A DNA stretch of 64,000 nucleotides from Rhodobacteraceae bacterium S2214 (GTDB lineage Bacteria > Pseudomonadota > Alphaproteobacteria > Rhodobacterales > Rhodobacteraceae). A program made the position numbers and the translations under genes. Below the pieces are notes generated by a model, which was not told the DNA's origin, did not search any database, and saw nothing but the letters and a program-made list of their open reading frames with translations. This document shows positions 1 through 9,734 of the stretch, one piece after another (within the stretch, counting starts at the first letter, position 1; each line of letters opens with the position of its first letter). Where the stretch lies: contig CP081161.1 of the NCBI GenBank assembly GCA_025141675.1, positions 3,511,501 through 3,575,500 on the forward strand, given 5' to 3'.

Positions 1-708
1 GGTAAGTTCAAGCGGTACGGCGCGCCGATGAACGACCTGATCCAAGAAGCATCCGTTGGGTTGATGAAAGCCGCCGATAAATTCGACCCAGATCGCGGCG
101 TCCGGTTTTCGACATATGCGGTCTGGTGGATCAAAGCATCAATTCAGGATTATGTCATGCGGAACTGGTCGATGGTCCGGACCGGGTCAACGTCATCCCA
201 AAAATCACTGTTCTTCAATCTGCGCCGTGTTCAGGCCCGTCTTGAACGTGAAGCCGCCGCAGAAGGACGCACGATTGACCGTCACGACATGCGTGAAATG
301 ATCGCGCTAGAGGTCGGCGTTCCATTGCATGATGTCGAGATGATGGAAGGCCGGTTGTCTGGGTCCGATTATTCGCTCAACGCCACCCAATCTGCTGAAG
401 ACGAAGGTCGGGAATGGATTGACGCATTGGAAGATGATGGTCCGCAAGCCGCTGAAACTGTGGAAAACAACCACGATAATGACACGTTGCGTCAGTGGTT
501 GTTGTCCGCTTTGGGCGAATTGAATGATCGTGAACGGTTTATCGTCCGCGAACGTAAAATGCGTGATGATCCGCGGACATTGGAAAGCCTCGGCACCGAA
601 CTTGGGCTATCGAAAGAACGTGTTCGCCAGCTTGAAGCGGCGGCTTTTGGCAAAATGCGCAAAAGCCTTGTAGGTCAAAACGAAGAGGTGCATCGTTTCC
701 TCGTATGA
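1..708 (+). CDS. rpoH: RNA polymerase sigma-32 factor RpoH (probably group II), 5' truncated by window edge
   Basis: Heat-shock/oxidative-stress type sigma factor that directs RNA polymerase to stress promoters. The reading frame is open from base 1 (GKFKRYGAPMNDLIQEA), so the first visible ATG at 28 is internal and the N-terminus is missing. Visible parts are sigma region 2 (VGLMKAADKFDPDRG, then FSTYAVWWIKASIQDYVMRN), the RpoH-box-like stretch SQKSLFFNLRR, and a C-terminal region 4 helix-turn-helix (TLESLGTELGLSKERVRQLE). The alanine/aspartate-rich linker and overall sequence look more like the RpoH-II group of Rhodobacteraceae than RpoH-I; that subgroup call is from memory of the family. 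The stop overlaps the next gene's start (ATGA). Confidence 0.9.
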   Translation, partial: GKFKRYGAPMNDLIQEASVGLMKAADKFDPDRGVRFSTYAVWWIKASIQDYVMRNWSMVRTGSTSSQKSLFFNLRRVQARLEREAAAEGRTIDRHDMREMIALEVGVPLHDVEMMEGRLSGSDYSLNATQSAEDEGREWIDALEDDGPQAAETVENNHDNDTLRQWLLSALGELNDRERFIVRERKMRDDPRTLESLGTELGLSKERVRQLEAAAFGKMRKSLVGQNEEVHRFLV

Positions 709-1490
709 GGGTAGCGACATTCATCACTTTTCTAACGGTCTCTCCGGTTTACGCTGGCGAGATCGTTGCGTTTTCGGCGACTGATTTTGACGGGGCGGAT
801 ATCGTTATTGTTGGCGAAATCCACGATGATCCGACCCATCATCAGGTGCAGGCCGACATCATCGCATTGCTTGACCCAACAGCCATCGTTTTCGAAATGC
901 TGACATCCGATCAAGCAATGCAGATCACGACGGGCACGATCAATTCGCCAGATCTAGGTGAACTGTTGGAATGGGAAGCCAACGGTTGGCCTGACTTTGT
1001 TATGTATGCCCCGATTTTCGCGGCTGCCGAAGATGCAAAGATCATTGGCGCCGCCCCAAGTCCGGAAATGGCAGCGCAGGCCCGTGACGATATTTTGACG
1101 GCGTTCACGGACCGGCGGTTTGGACTTCACGTTCCGTTAGACGAAGATGAACAGGGGACCCGCGAACAAGGCATGCAAGACGGCCATTGTGGTGCCTTAC
1201 CTGCTGAAATGCTGCCTTGGTTCGTTGATCAGCAACGGTTCCGCGACGCTGTTTTTTCACGCGCTGCGTTGGAAGCATTTGAGACGTTTGGCGGACCGGT
1301 TGTTGTGATCACCGGCAACGGGCATGCGCGTACCGACTGGGGCATGCCTGTTTACCTGAACGCCGCATCACCTGACACACATGTGCTGAGCATCGGTCAA
1401 ATCAACGCGCCGTCCGATACCCCGCCATACGATCTGTGGCGTGTCACGCATCCGATTGACCGCCCCGATCCCTGTGCCGCATTTGAATAA
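705..1490 (+). CDS. ChaN-family (haem-binding uptake, Tiki superfamily) exported protein
   Basis: 261 aa. The N-terminus (MRVATFITFLTVSPVYAG) reads as a short signal peptide without a lipobox cysteine. The ChaN/Tiki-like core is seen from IVGEIHDDPTHH (about residues 35-46) through FEM (about 65) to ITGNGHARTDWGMPVYL (about 205-221); the His/Glu positions resemble the metal/haem-binding face of ChaN. Known members are linked to haem uptake in some bacteria. Here there is no TonB receptor nearby, so substrate is inference only. It overlaps rpoH by 4 bp and is probably cotranscribed with it, which would make it stress responsive. Confidence 0.8.
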   Translation: MRVATFITFLTVSPVYAGEIVAFSATDFDGADIVIVGEIHDDPTHHQVQADIIALLDPTAIVFEMLTSDQAMQITTGTINSPDLGELLEWEANGWPDFVMYAPIFAAAEDAKIIGAAPSPEMAAQARDDILTAFTDRRFGLHVPLDEDEQGTREQGMQDGHCGALPAEMLPWFVDQQRFRDAVFSRAALEAFETFGGPVVVITGNGHARTDWGMPVYLNAASPDTHVLSIGQINAPSDTPPYDLWRVTHPIDRPDPCAAFE

Positions 1491-1552
1491 CTGCACACCG
1501 ATTGTATCCGCGCCGTCAAAGTCTTACGTTCTGATCAATTGCGGAGGCGGAC

Positions 1553-2749
1553 ATGCTGACAAACAAACATATTCTCTTGATCATTGGCGGCGGAATCGCG
1601 GCGTTCAAGTCCTTGGACCTGATCCGGCGCTTGCGCGAACGCGGCGCAAAAGTAACTCCGGTATTGACCAAGGCGGGGTCTGAATTCGTCACCCCGTTGT
1701 CCGTGTCTGCCTTGGCCGCGAACAAGCTATACACCGACCTGTTTGACTTGAACGATGAAGCCGAGATGGGGCACATCGAATTATCCCGCGCCGCCGATTT
1801 GATCGTTGTGGCCCCCGGCACTGCTGATCTTATGGCGAAAATGGCGACTGGTTTGGCGAACGATCTGGCGTCGACGCTTTTGCTCGCCACGGACAAGCGC
1901 GTTCTGGTGGCCCCGTCGATGAACGTGCGGATGTGGGAACACCCTGCAACCCAGCGGAATCTGAAAACGTTGAAGGGCGACGGCATTTTGTTCGTCGGTC
2001 CGGGCGAAGGCGATATGGCCTGTGGTGAATATGGCCCCGGACGTATGGCGGAACCGCTTGATATTGTTGCCGCAATCGACACTGCACTGTCCGATGGACC
2101 GTTGAAAGGTAAGCACCTACTTGTGACGTCGGGCCCCACACATGAACCGATTGATCCGGTACGTTACATCGCGAACAGATCATCCGGCGCGCAGGGCACG
2201 GCCATTGCACAGGCGCTAGTTAAGCTGGGTGCTGACGTGACCTTTGTCACCGGTCCTGCCGACGTTCCGCCCCCTGCGGGCGTCACCGTTGTTCCGGTCG
2301 AAACTGCCGCCGAGATGCTTGAAGCCGTGCAGAATGCAAAACCCGCTGACGCCGCCATCTTTGCCGCGGCGGTCGCTGATTGGCATGTTTCAAATGCGTC
2401 TGATGCGAAGATCAAGAAGGACGCGTCTGGATTGCCGGAACTGACCTTTGCGGAAAACCCCGATATTCTGGCAACCGTTTCGCAGATGACGGACGGTCGC
2501 CCAGCGCTGGTGGTCGGCTTTGCAGCCGAAACCAATGATGTGATCGCAAACGCCACCGCCAAACGTTTGCGCAAAGGGTGTGACTGGATCGTTGCGAATG
2601 ATGTATCGCCTGAAACGGGGATCATGGGCGGTACAGAAAACGCAGTTACGCTGATTTCTGACACAGGCGCGGATGCTTGGCCCCGCATGGGCAAGGACGA
2701 AGTCGCCACCAAGCTCGCCACGAAAATCGCGCTTGAACTGGCTGGATAA
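1553..2749 (+). CDS. coaBC: Bifunctional phosphopantothenoylcysteine decarboxylase / phosphopantothenate-cysteine ligase CoaBC
   Basis: 398 aa, normal family length. It catalyses the second and third steps of coenzyme A synthesis in the cytoplasm: joining cysteine to 4'-phosphopantothenate, then decarboxylation. The N-terminal flavoprotein half has [28 protein letters not shown] (the family's substrate-binding Asn) and [13 protein letters not shown], whose Cys is the catalytic acid of the decarboxylase. The C-terminal ligase half starts near residue 190 with [18 protein letters not shown] and contains NRSSGAQG. The ATG at 1553 follows GGAGG with good spacing. The stop overlaps the dut start (TAATG), so translation is probably coupled. 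Confidence 0.95.
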   Translation: MLTNKHILLIIGGGIAAFKSLDLIRRLRERGAKVTPVLTKAGSEFVTPLSVSALAANKLYTDLFDLNDEAEMGHIELSRAADLIVVAPGTADLMAKMATGLANDLASTLLLATDKRVLVAPSMNVRMWEHPATQRNLKTLKGDGILFVGPGEGDMACGEYGPGRMAEPLDIVAAIDTALSDGPLKGKHLLVTSGPTHEPIDPVRYIANRSSGAQGTAIAQALVKLGADVTFVTGPADVPPPAGVTVVPVETAAEMLEAVQNAKPADAAIFAAAVADWHVSNASDAKIKKDASGLPELTFAENPDILATVSQMTDGRPALVVGFAAETNDVIANATAKRLRKGCDWIVANDVSPETGIMGGTENAVTLISDTGADAWPRMGKDEVATKLATKIALELAG

Positions 2750-3222
2750 TGGGACGCGGTGAGATGCAGGTGAAGTTGTCATGGCAGCCCGATGCAGATC
2801 GCAAGCTGCCCTTGCCTTCGTATCAGACCAAAGGTGCAGCGGGCGCTGATATTTGCGCTAATTTTGGCACGAAAGGCGGTGCTGTGACGCTCGCCCCCGG
2901 CGCACGTTTGCTTGTGCCGACGGGGCTTGCCATGGCGATCCCTGACGGGGTCGAGGTGCAAATTCGTCCCCGTTCCGGACTTGCGTTGAAACATGGTGTG
3001 ACCTTGGTCAACAGCCCGGGCACGATCGACAGCGATTATCGCGGGCCGGTTGGCGTCATCATGATTAACCTTGGGGATAGCCCGTTTGAGGTGACACATG
3101 GGATGCGGATTGCACAGATGGTTGTGGCCCCTGTCGTACAGGCACAGTTTACGCTGGTTGATGACCTAGACGCGACAGAACGCGGCGCAGGTGGATTTGG
3201 CAGTACGGGTGTCGTCGCATGA
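2749..3222 (+). CDS. dut: Deoxyuridine 5'-triphosphate nucleotidohydrolase
   Basis: 157 aa trimeric dUTPase that hydrolyses dUTP to dUMP and pyrophosphate, keeping uracil out of DNA and feeding dTMP synthesis. Family motifs are visible in order: AGADI (motif 1), [12 protein letters not shown] (2), [14 protein letters not shown] (3, with the catalytic Asp and Tyr), GMRIAQMV (4) and [10 protein letters not shown] (5, mobile C-terminal lid). Start chosen at 2749 because of the TAATG overlap with coaBC; an in-frame ATG at 2764 (MQVKLSW) fits the typical family N-terminus and is an equally good candidate. coaBC-dut adjacency is common in alphaproteobacteria. Confidence 0.95.
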   Translation: MGRGEMQVKLSWQPDADRKLPLPSYQTKGAAGADICANFGTKGGAVTLAPGARLLVPTGLAMAIPDGVEVQIRPRSGLALKHGVTLVNSPGTIDSDYRGPVGVIMINLGDSPFEVTHGMRIAQMVVAPVVQAQFTLVDDLDATERGAGGFGSTGVVA

Positions 3223-4271
3223 TCATGGTCGCCGCAATGGCCGCCGTATTGTGGGGCACCGGCGTGGCGATGGACACGCCCAAACGTGCGCGTTGGACGA
3301 TGATTGGTTTGCTGTTGGTGATCGTGATGATCATCCAGTTGGTATTGCCTGATGGCCATCCGCTGCGCGAAGCCACGGGCGGTGACGTCCGGCTTTGGGC
3401 ATTGATCGTCGCCTTTGGTGGCATCGCATTTGGATATCGCAAGCTGCTACGCGGCTTGCGGGCCAAGGCATCCCCCCAAGTTGTTCGTGACACCCCTGCG
3501 GATAAGTCCAGCGCGATGTCGGAAACCGAACTAGACCGCTACGCGCGCCACATCATGCTGCGCGAAGTCGGCGGCACGGGACAGATGGCGCTACGTCGCG
3601 CGAAAGTGCTGGTGATTGGTGCCGGTGGATTGGGGTCGCCCGCTTTGCTTTATCTGGCGGCGGCAGGTGTTGGCCAGATTGGTGTGATTGACGATGACAC
3701 CGTCGAGAATTCCAATCTGCAGCGACAAGTCATTCACACAGACGACCGGATCGGCATGCCGAAAGTGCAATCTGCACTGGACGCGATGCGCGCGCAAAAC
3801 CCGTTTGTGCAGGTCAAACCCTATCATCGCAGGCTGGACGCCAGTTTCGCCGCTGAATTGTTCGCTGAATATGACATCGTTTTAGATGGCACCGACAACT
3901 TCGAAACACGGTATTTGGTGAATGAAACCTGTGTCGCCGGGAAAATTCCTTTGATTTCTGCCGCCCTCACGCAGTGGGAAGGTCAGATCAGCGTCTACGA
4001 CCCAGCCAACAACGCACCCTGCTACGCTTGCATTTTCCCTGAAACGCCCGCCGCCGGACTTGTGCCGTCCTGCGCAGAGGCCGGTGTGATTGGCCCATTG
4101 CCCGGTGTGATTGGGTCGATGATGGCGGTGGAAGCCGTGAAATTGATCACGGGCGCGGGCGATCCATTGCGGGGGCGGCTGATGATCTACGACGCACTTT
4201 ACGCAGACACCCGCACCATTGGCTTAAAACGGCGCGATGACTGCGCGGTCTGCAGTGGATCCTTCACCTAA
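3219..4271 (+). CDS. moeB: MoeB/ThiF/HesA-family adenylyltransferase with an N-terminal membrane segment
   Basis: 350 aa. The first ~95 residues are predicted membrane: three hydrophobic stretches ([51 protein letters not shown]). The E1-like domain follows: [14 protein letters not shown], the nucleotide loop [38 protein letters not shown], and zinc-binding pairs CYAC and CAVC. MoeB-type enzymes adenylate the C-terminal glycine of MoaD or ThiS to prepare sulfur transfer for molybdopterin or thiamine. No moaD/thiS lies nearby, so the partner is unknown. The internal ATG at 3516 (MSETELDRY) matches the usual soluble MoeB start, so the membrane part may be a later fusion. ATGA overlap with dut. 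Confidence 0.85.
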   Translation: MIMVAAMAAVLWGTGVAMDTPKRARWTMIGLLLVIVMIIQLVLPDGHPLREATGGDVRLWALIVAFGGIAFGYRKLLRGLRAKASPQVVRDTPADKSSAMSETELDRYARHIMLREVGGTGQMALRRAKVLVIGAGGLGSPALLYLAAAGVGQIGVIDDDTVENSNLQRQVIHTDDRIGMPKVQSALDAMRAQNPFVQVKPYHRRLDASFAAELFAEYDIVLDGTDNFETRYLVNETCVAGKIPLISAALTQWEGQISVYDPANNAPCYACIFPETPAAGLVPSCAEAGVIGPLPGVIGSMMAVEAVKLITGAGDPLRGRLMIYDALYADTRTIGLKRRDDCAVCSGSFT

Positions 4272-4335
4272 TTCACAGACCTACCGCTGGAAGTCGTACC
4301 CTTCGCACCCTAAGTTGACTGCAAAGGAGATCACC

Positions 4336-6360
4336 ATGACCAACCCGTTGCTGACTGACTGGACGACCCCACACGGCCTGCCCCCGTTTGATATGATTTC
4401 GGACGATGATTTCGCCCCTGCCGTGGATGTCGCACTGGATGAAGCCCGCAGCGCTATCGCCGCGATTGCCGAAAACACCGATGCCCCGACATTCGCAAAC
4501 ACAATTGAAGCGATGGAATTAGCCGAGGTTACGCTAGGCAAAGTGCTGGGTGTCTTTTACGGCGTCGCTGGCGCGGACAGCAATCCGGCACGCGAAGCGT
4601 TACAGCGCGACTTTGGTCCAAAATTAAGCGCGTTTGGTTCAGAGATCACCGAAAACAAAGCGCTTTTTGCGCGGATCGAGGACCTTTGGACACGTCGTGC
4701 CGATCTTGACCTGTCGGATGAACAGTCTCGTGTTCTGATGCTGACCCGTCGCGGTTTTGTCCGGCAAGGTGCGTTGTTAGAAGGCGATGATGCGGTCCGT
4801 TTGCGCGACGTAAAATCACGTCTTTCAGTACTGGGGACACAATTCACCCAGAACCTATTGGCCGATGAAAGGTCATGGTTCATGCCATTGGCCGAAGCCG
4901 ATCTTGAAGGTCTGCCCGACTTTGTCGTCGCAACTGCCCGCGCGGCCGGATCCGAAAAGGATGCGGGCGGCCCCGTTGTGACCCTGTCCCGATCTTTGAT
5001 TGTGCCGTTCTTGCAGTTTTCCCCTATGCGCGAACTCCGCAAGAAAGCCTATGACGCGTGGGTGTCGCGCGGCGAAAATGGCGGCGAGACGGACAACCGT
5101 GGGATCGCGGCGGAAACGCTTGCCTTGCGGGAAGAACGCGCCAAGTTGCTGGGTTACGACACCTTCGCAGACTACAAACTCGAAACCGAAATGGCAGGCA
5201 CCCCCGACGCGGTACGCGATCTGTTGATGCAGGTTTGGACGCCAGCCAAAGCCGCCGCTGAAGCGGATGCCAAAGTGCTGGAGCGGATGCTGCATGCCGA
5301 TGGTTTTGACGGGCCCTTGGAAGCATGGGATTGGCGCTATTATTCGGAAAAACGGCGGCAGGCCGAACATGATCTGGATGAAGCGGCGCTGAAACCGTAC
5401 CTGCAGCTGGACCGGATGATTGAGGCGCAATTTGCATGCGCCAATCGGTTGTTTGGTCTGGAATTCGCACCGCTCGAAGGTCCTGTGTATCATCCTGACG
5501 TGCGCCTGTGGGAAGTTACCCGCGACGGCAAACATGTCGCTGTCTTCATTGGCGATTACTTTGCGCGCGGTTCTAAACGGTCCGGTGCGTGGTGTATGGC
5601 AATGCAGTCGCAACATCGTCTGGGCGGTGAAGTACGTCCCCATGTTGTAAACGTCTGCAATTTTGCGAAACCAGAAGACGGCCAACCAGCCCTGTTGTCC
5701 TATGACGACGCCCGCACATTGTTCCACGAATTCGGCCACGCATTGCACCAAATGTTATCTGACGTGACCTACGAAAGTATCAGCGGCACATCTGTGGCCC
5801 GCGATTTTGTCGAACTGCCCAGCCAACTTTACGAACACTGGCTTGAAGTGCCCGAAGTCCTGTCCGAATTCGCCACGCACGCGGAAACGGGCGAAGCGAT
5901 GCCAGCCGACATGCTGCAGCGCATGCTGGATGCAGCAACCTACGACATGGGCTTCCAGACGGTAGAATATGTATCTTCCGCGCTGGTCGATCTGGCATTC
6001 CACGACGGCCCCGCCCCCAAAGACCCGATGCAGAAACAAGCCGAAGTCCTTGAAGGCATTGGTATGCCCCACGCGATCCGTATGCGTCACGCCACACCCC
6101 ACTTCGCGCATGTCTTTGCAGGGGACGGATATTCCAGCGGCTATTACAGCTACATGTGGTCCGAAGTCATGGACGCGGACGCATTCGCAGCCTTTGAAGA
6201 AATCGGCGATCCGTTTGATCCGGATTTGGCGAGAAAATTGGAAGACACCATTCTGTCTTCCGGCGGCTCCGTCGACGCAAAAGAACTCTACAAACAATTC
6301 CGCGGGCGATTGCCTGGGGTCGATGCACTGCTCAAGGGCCGCGGTCTTGATGCCGCCTGA
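4336..6360 (+). CDS. dcp: M3-family zinc oligopeptidase (peptidyl-dipeptidase Dcp type)
   Basis: 674 aa. Cytoplasmic metallopeptidase that trims short peptides. Start at 4336 has AAAGGAG 6-7 bases upstream; an open frame continues upstream to 4237 inside the previous gene but lacks such a site. The N-terminus NPLLTDWTTPHGLPPFD is typical of Dcp/oligopeptidase A. The zinc site HEFGHALH is at about residues 464-471, preceded by the conserved ARTLFHEF context, and the substrate-binding region GYSSGYYSYMWSEV is near 600. No signal peptide is seen, so it is probably cytosolic. Dcp versus oligopeptidase A is not settled from sequence alone. Confidence 0.9.
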   Translation: MTNPLLTDWTTPHGLPPFDMISDDDFAPAVDVALDEARSAIAAIAENTDAPTFANTIEAMELAEVTLGKVLGVFYGVAGADSNPAREALQRDFGPKLSAFGSEITENKALFARIEDLWTRRADLDLSDEQSRVLMLTRRGFVRQGALLEGDDAVRLRDVKSRLSVLGTQFTQNLLADERSWFMPLAEADLEGLPDFVVATARAAGSEKDAGGPVVTLSRSLIVPFLQFSPMRELRKKAYDAWVSRGENGGETDNRGIAAETLALREERAKLLGYDTFADYKLETEMAGTPDAVRDLLMQVWTPAKAAAEADAKVLERMLHADGFDGPLEAWDWRYYSEKRRQAEHDLDEAALKPYLQLDRMIEAQFACANRLFGLEFAPLEGPVYHPDVRLWEVTRDGKHVAVFIGDYFARGSKRSGAWCMAMQSQHRLGGEVRPHVVNVCNFAKPEDGQPALLSYDDARTLFHEFGHALHQMLSDVTYESISGTSVARDFVELPSQLYEHWLEVPEVLSEFATHAETGEAMPADMLQRMLDAATYDMGFQTVEYVSSALVDLAFHDGPAPKDPMQKQAEVLEGIGMPHAIRMRHATPHFAHVFAGDGYSSGYYSYMWSEVMDADAFAAFEEIGDPFDPDLARKLEDTILSSGGSVDAKELYKQFRGRLPGVDALLKGRGLDAA

Positions 6361-6364
6361 TCTT

Positions 6365-6406
6365 CTTTTGGCCTCAAATATCTTGGGGGTTTGGGGGCTA
6401 GCCCCC
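6365..6406 (+). repeat. 42-bp dispersed hairpin element, copy 1
   Basis: A T-rich lead-in (CTTTTGGCCTCAAATATCTT) is followed by GGGGGTTTGGGGGCTAGCCCCC, which folds as a GC hairpin. A second copy at 12350-12391 matches at 38 of 42 positions. Both copies start just after the stop codon of a plus-strand gene. It could act as a terminator or mRNA 3'-end stabiliser, or be a REP-like repeat; similar G-run/C-run elements are widespread in Rhodobacterales intergenic DNA. Confidence 0.75.
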
Positions 6407-6432
6407 CAACCCTGCGGGATCAACGAACGCTA

Positions 6433-6966
6433 TCAGTCGCGGACTTCATCCGCATCAACGCCCCAAATCACGGCCTTAGGCGCCCAGCCTTTGTAGCCAC
6501 CAGCACTCAGGCGACACCACGTCGGTTCGCATTCATGCAGACGCGCAATAACGCCAAGTTCGAGCTCCACAGTCTCGCGGCTATCGTCGCGCGGCTGTGA
6601 CCGTAAACGCAGGCGATCTTGATCGATAATGACCGATCTAGCACCTGACAGCATGGTGTAGTGGACCCATCCACCTTGACCTTCACGGTCGATCACACGC
6701 CGCCAATGTCCGTATTCCGCAATCACCTGCAGCGGCATGGAACGGCGTTGAAACACCCAATCGATCCGGTGCGACAGGCTAGGCCCACGGCGCACGTTTG
6801 CTTCTGATGCTTTCAGTGACACGTAGCGCGGCAAAGGCAAATTTGTTTCCGGCCCAATTGCAGGCGCGTCCAATGTTCCGCCGGAAACCGGCGTCACCTC
6901 TTGTGCAATTACACCTGCACCAAGGTGGCAGAGCGCAGCACAGACCAGAAGAATGCGAAAAATCAC
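6433..6966 (-). CDS. Exported bacterial SH3-domain protein
   Basis: 177 aa, convergent with the peptidase gene. The N-terminus MIFRILLVCAALCHLGAGVIAQ is a signal peptide with likely cleavage after A-Q region. Residues ~45-105 form an SH3-like unit (YVSLKASEANVRRGPSLSHRIDW, then WRRVIDREGQGGWVHYTML), and a second repeat runs ~115-165 (LRLRSQPRDDSRET, then CRLSAGGYKGWAPK). Such tandem SH3 proteins of alphaproteobacteria usually act in the periplasm, possibly binding peptidoglycan; the exact role is unknown. Confidence 0.85.
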   Translation of the reverse strand: MIFRILLVCAALCHLGAGVIAQEVTPVSGGTLDAPAIGPETNLPLPRYVSLKASEANVRRGPSLSHRIDWVFQRRSMPLQVIAEYGHWRRVIDREGQGGWVHYTMLSGARSVIIDQDRLRLRSQPRDDSRETVELELGVIARLHECEPTWCRLSAGGYKGWAPKAVIWGVDADEVRD

Positions 6967-7077
6967 GGGAAACCTGCCTTTATCACTTAACTCATCGCGC
7001 GAGGTTCTTGTGCCTCGCGTCGGTTAAATGCACTCTGAACCAAAGCGGTGATCCGTTTCAAGCGATGGGAGAAAAGA

Positions 7078-8064
7078 ATGCCAGGTCAGCGGTTAAGTGT
7101 TGTCGTCACGCGACGGTTACCCGAAAGCATCGAAACACGCATGAAAGAGCTGTTCGACGTCACTTTACGCGAAAACGACAGGCCGATGAGCCGCGAAGAA
7201 CTGGTTGCAGCAGTTCAAACGGCGGATGTTTTGGTCCCTACAGTCACCGATTTCATTGATGCGCCATTGCTGGCGCAAGCTGGTGAAAAGCTGAAACTCA
7301 TTGCGAATTACGGTGCCGGTGTAGACCGGATTGATGTCGCGACCGCCCGTCAACGCGGGATTTTGGTGTCGAACACGCCCGGCACAGTAACCGACGACAC
7401 GGCCGATATGACCATCGCCCTGATCCTTGCTGTCACCCGCCGCATCCCTGAAGGGTTGCGTGTTATGGGCAGTGGTGACTGGGAAGGCTGGTCCCCAACC
7501 GCGATGCTGGGGGGACGTATTTCGGGACGTCGCGTTGGTATTTTGGGCATGGGCCGCATTGGCCAGGCCGTCGCCAAACGTGCTGCCGCTTTTGGTATGC
7601 AGGTGCATTATCATAACCGCAAACGCCTGCGGCCCGAGGTCGAAGAGGCACTAGAGGCCACGTATTGGGACAGCCTTGATCAGATGGTCGCGCGGATGGA
7701 CGTGATATCGATCAATTGTCCGCACACGCCATCCACCTTCCATTTGATGAATGCGCGTCGTCTGAAGCTCATGAAACCTGATGCGGTGATCGTGAACACG
7801 TCACGTGGTGAGGTTATCGACGAAAATGCCCTCACGCGGATGTTGCGGGCCGGTGAAATTGCCGGTGCAGGCTTGGACGTCTTTGAACGCGGTCACGAGA
7901 TAAACCCGCGCCTGATGGACCTGCCGAACGTTGTTTTGCTGCCCCATATGGGGTCGGCCACCGTCGAAGGCCGTCAGGAAATGGGTGAAAAAGTAATCGT
8001 GAACATCAAGACGTTTGCAGATGGTCACCGTCCGCCCGATCAGGTCGTACCGGGTGTGATGTAA
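7078..8064 (+). CDS. D-2-hydroxyacid dehydrogenase (glyoxylate/hydroxypyruvate reductase type)
   Basis: 328 aa, NAD(P)-dependent. Start taken at 7078 because GGGAGAAA sits 6 bases upstream; the upstream in-frame ATG at 7048 has no ribosome site. The Rossmann loop GILGMGRIGQAVAKR is at about 152-166. Catalytic residues are the Arg in VNTSRGEVIDE (~241), the Glu of DVFERGHEINP and the His of LPHMGSAT (~290). GyaR-type members reduce glyoxylate or hydroxypyruvate; substrate cannot be fixed from sequence. It stands alone, divergent from the SH3 gene, so the 110-bp gap between them should hold both promoters. Confidence 0.88.
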   Translation: MPGQRLSVVVTRRLPESIETRMKELFDVTLRENDRPMSREELVAAVQTADVLVPTVTDFIDAPLLAQAGEKLKLIANYGAGVDRIDVATARQRGILVSNTPGTVTDDTADMTIALILAVTRRIPEGLRVMGSGDWEGWSPTAMLGGRISGRRVGILGMGRIGQAVAKRAAAFGMQVHYHNRKRLRPEVEEALEATYWDSLDQMVARMDVISINCPHTPSTFHLMNARRLKLMKPDAVIVNTSRGEVIDENALTRMLRAGEIAGAGLDVFERGHEINPRLMDLPNVVLLPHMGSATVEGRQEMGEKVIVNIKTFADGHRPPDQVVPGVM

Positions 8065-8070
8065 CGCAGG

Positions 8071-8094
8071 CGGCAGCGGTTTTGGCCGCTGTCG
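8071..8094 (+). terminator. Hairpin after the hydroxyacid dehydrogenase gene
   Basis: CGGCAGCGG pairs with CCGCTGTCG around a TTTTGG loop (9 pairs, one G-T). There is no T-run after it, so termination strength is uncertain. It lies between convergent genes. Confidence 0.4.
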
Positions 8095-8149
8095 GAGCCT
8101 CCGGCGGGGATTTAGAGAACGTCAAAGAAGCGCAGCGTGGTCTGCCTGC

Positions 8150-9421
8150 TTAGGCTTTGGTCAGTACCGCGATGTAGAACCCGTCCATGCCGCCGAGGTC
8201 CGCCCAATAATCGGGGCGCAGGCGGATACCGCCTTCTTCGGTGATCCACGCGGGGTCGATACCCGGTTTGTTCAGCGCACCGGTATCCACGGTCAGCCCT
8301 GCGTGCCGTTCGAGCGCTTCGTCGACTTGGATTTCTCCTTCGTCTGGCAGCAACGAACAGGTGCAAAAGACCAGCTTCCCGCCCGGTTTGAGCAACGTCA
8401 GCGCGTGGTCGATCAGCAGTTCTTGCTGTTCGATCAAGGCCATGAATTCAGATCCGTCTTTTGCATATGGCAAATCGGGATGGCGCCTGATTGTCCCCGT
8501 CGCGGAACAGGGCGCATCGAGCAGCACTGCATCAAATCCGTCTTGTTCGAATTTGAACGCGTCGGAGGTTACGCAATTGGCTTTCAACCCGACACGTTTC
8601 AGGTTGTCCTTCACCCGTGTCATCCGGTTATGGCTGAGATCGACAGCCGTCACATCCGCCCCACTTGCCGCGAGCTGCATTGTCTTACCGCCCGGTGCCG
8701 CACAGAGGTCGAGCACCTTCATGCCCGGTTTGGGATCAAGCACTTGGACCGGAATGGCCGCGGCTGCGTCTTGCACCCACCAATCGCCGTTCTCGAAGCC
8801 CGGAAGCGCCGATACCTGACCCGCTTCTTTCAGCCGGATCGACCCTGTCGGCAAAAGCGTGCCGCCCACCGCGTCTGCGACCGCCTTTGGATCGCCTTTG
8901 GCCGTCAGATCAAGCGCTGCCCCCGCGAAATGTGCGGCTTCGATCCCTTCGACCGATTTCCGTCCCCAAGCCGCGACCAACGGCTGGCGCAACCAACCCG
9001 GCGTCAGTGGATTGGCACGTTTGGTCCAGCCTTTTTCGCCCTCTTCGGAAATCCGGCGCAGAACGGCGTTTGTCAGTCCTTTGAACGACGAAACATGTTT
9101 GTTCTTACCGATAATTTCGACGTATGCATTCACGACGCCATGCGCGGCCTCGCCACCCACAAGTTCGATCACACCAAGCCGCAGCGCGTTTTGGACAGTC
9201 TCTGGCGGTTCTTTCTTGAGGTAGGGTTTCAGCATCCGATCCGCGCGATCTGCACCCCGCAAAGCGTCCATCGCCAAGCGTTGCGCACGCGCACGTTCAT
9301 CCGCAGGCAGATGATCCAGCGCACCGCCACCGATCAATTCGGACATCAGACGTCCTTCGCCTGTGATCTCTTCAAGCAGATGATGCGCAGCGCGGCGCGG
9401 CGGTAGACCGGTTTTGGACAT
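8150..9421 (-). CDS. rsmB: RsmB-family rRNA (cytosine-C5) methyltransferase
   Basis: 423 aa. The N-terminal ~130 residues are the helical NusB/RsmB-like RNA-binding domain (PPRRAAHHLLEEI, then SSFKGLTNAVLRRI). The C-terminal SAM-dependent catalytic domain has motif I VLDLCAAPGGKTMQLA (~235), DAPCSATGTIRRHPD (~300) and FCTCSLLPDEGE (~353); the cysteines in the last two are the catalytic and releasing pair of m5C RNA methyltransferases. Position C967 of 16S rRNA is the target of E. coli RsmB; target here is inferred. It ends convergently with the dehydrogenase. Confidence 0.92.
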   Translation of the reverse strand: MSKTGLPPRRAAHHLLEEITGEGRLMSELIGGGALDHLPADERARAQRLAMDALRGADRADRMLKPYLKKEPPETVQNALRLGVIELVGGEAAHGVVNAYVEIIGKNKHVSSFKGLTNAVLRRISEEGEKGWTKRANPLTPGWLRQPLVAAWGRKSVEGIEAAHFAGAALDLTAKGDPKAVADAVGGTLLPTGSIRLKEAGQVSALPGFENGDWWVQDAAAAIPVQVLDPKPGMKVLDLCAAPGGKTMQLAASGADVTAVDLSHNRMTRVKDNLKRVGLKANCVTSDAFKFEQDGFDAVLLDAPCSATGTIRRHPDLPYAKDGSEFMALIEQQELLIDHALTLLKPGGKLVFCTCSLLPDEGEIQVDEALERHAGLTVDTGALNKPGIDPAWITEEGGIRLRPDYWADLGGMDGFYIAVLTKA

Positions 9422-9487
9422 GGTGTCTCACTTGTTTTGAACCCATTTGGCCGTATATCAGAAAGGACACGACGACAAGGATGCCCG

Positions 9488-9667
9488 ATGACCGAGCCTG
9501 ATCACAAAGACCTGCCACCTGCAGCCCAGCGCGCCTTGGCCGAAGCCGAAGAACGGCGCAAAGAGGCAGATAAATCCGAATTGCCGCCAGAACTGGGTGG
9601 GCGCAAGGGCCCGGAACCTGTTCGCTATGGCGATTGGGAGAAAAAAGGCATCGCCGTCGATTTTTGA
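9488..9667 (+). CDS. DUF1674 / SDHAF4-like small protein
   Basis: 59 aa. It has a charged N-terminal half (QRALAEAEERRKEADKSE) and the diagnostic C-terminal block ELGGRKGPEPVRYGDWEKKG followed by IAVDF. This matches the DUF1674 family, whose mitochondrial member SDHAF4 (Sdh8) helps assemble flavinylated succinate dehydrogenase subunit A. An SDH assembly role here is inference; no sdh genes are in view. Start at 9488 (MTEPDHKD) has AAGG upstream and fits the family length; the ATG at 9481 is out of frame. Confidence 0.85.
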   Translation: MTEPDHKDLPPAAQRALAEAEERRKEADKSELPPELGGRKGPEPVRYGDWEKKGIAVDF

Positions 9668-9734
9668 TGTCTGCAGCGACGGAATAACATTGCGGTGACG
9701 TATTACGGGCAACTTTATTGAAAAGGAGCCTACG

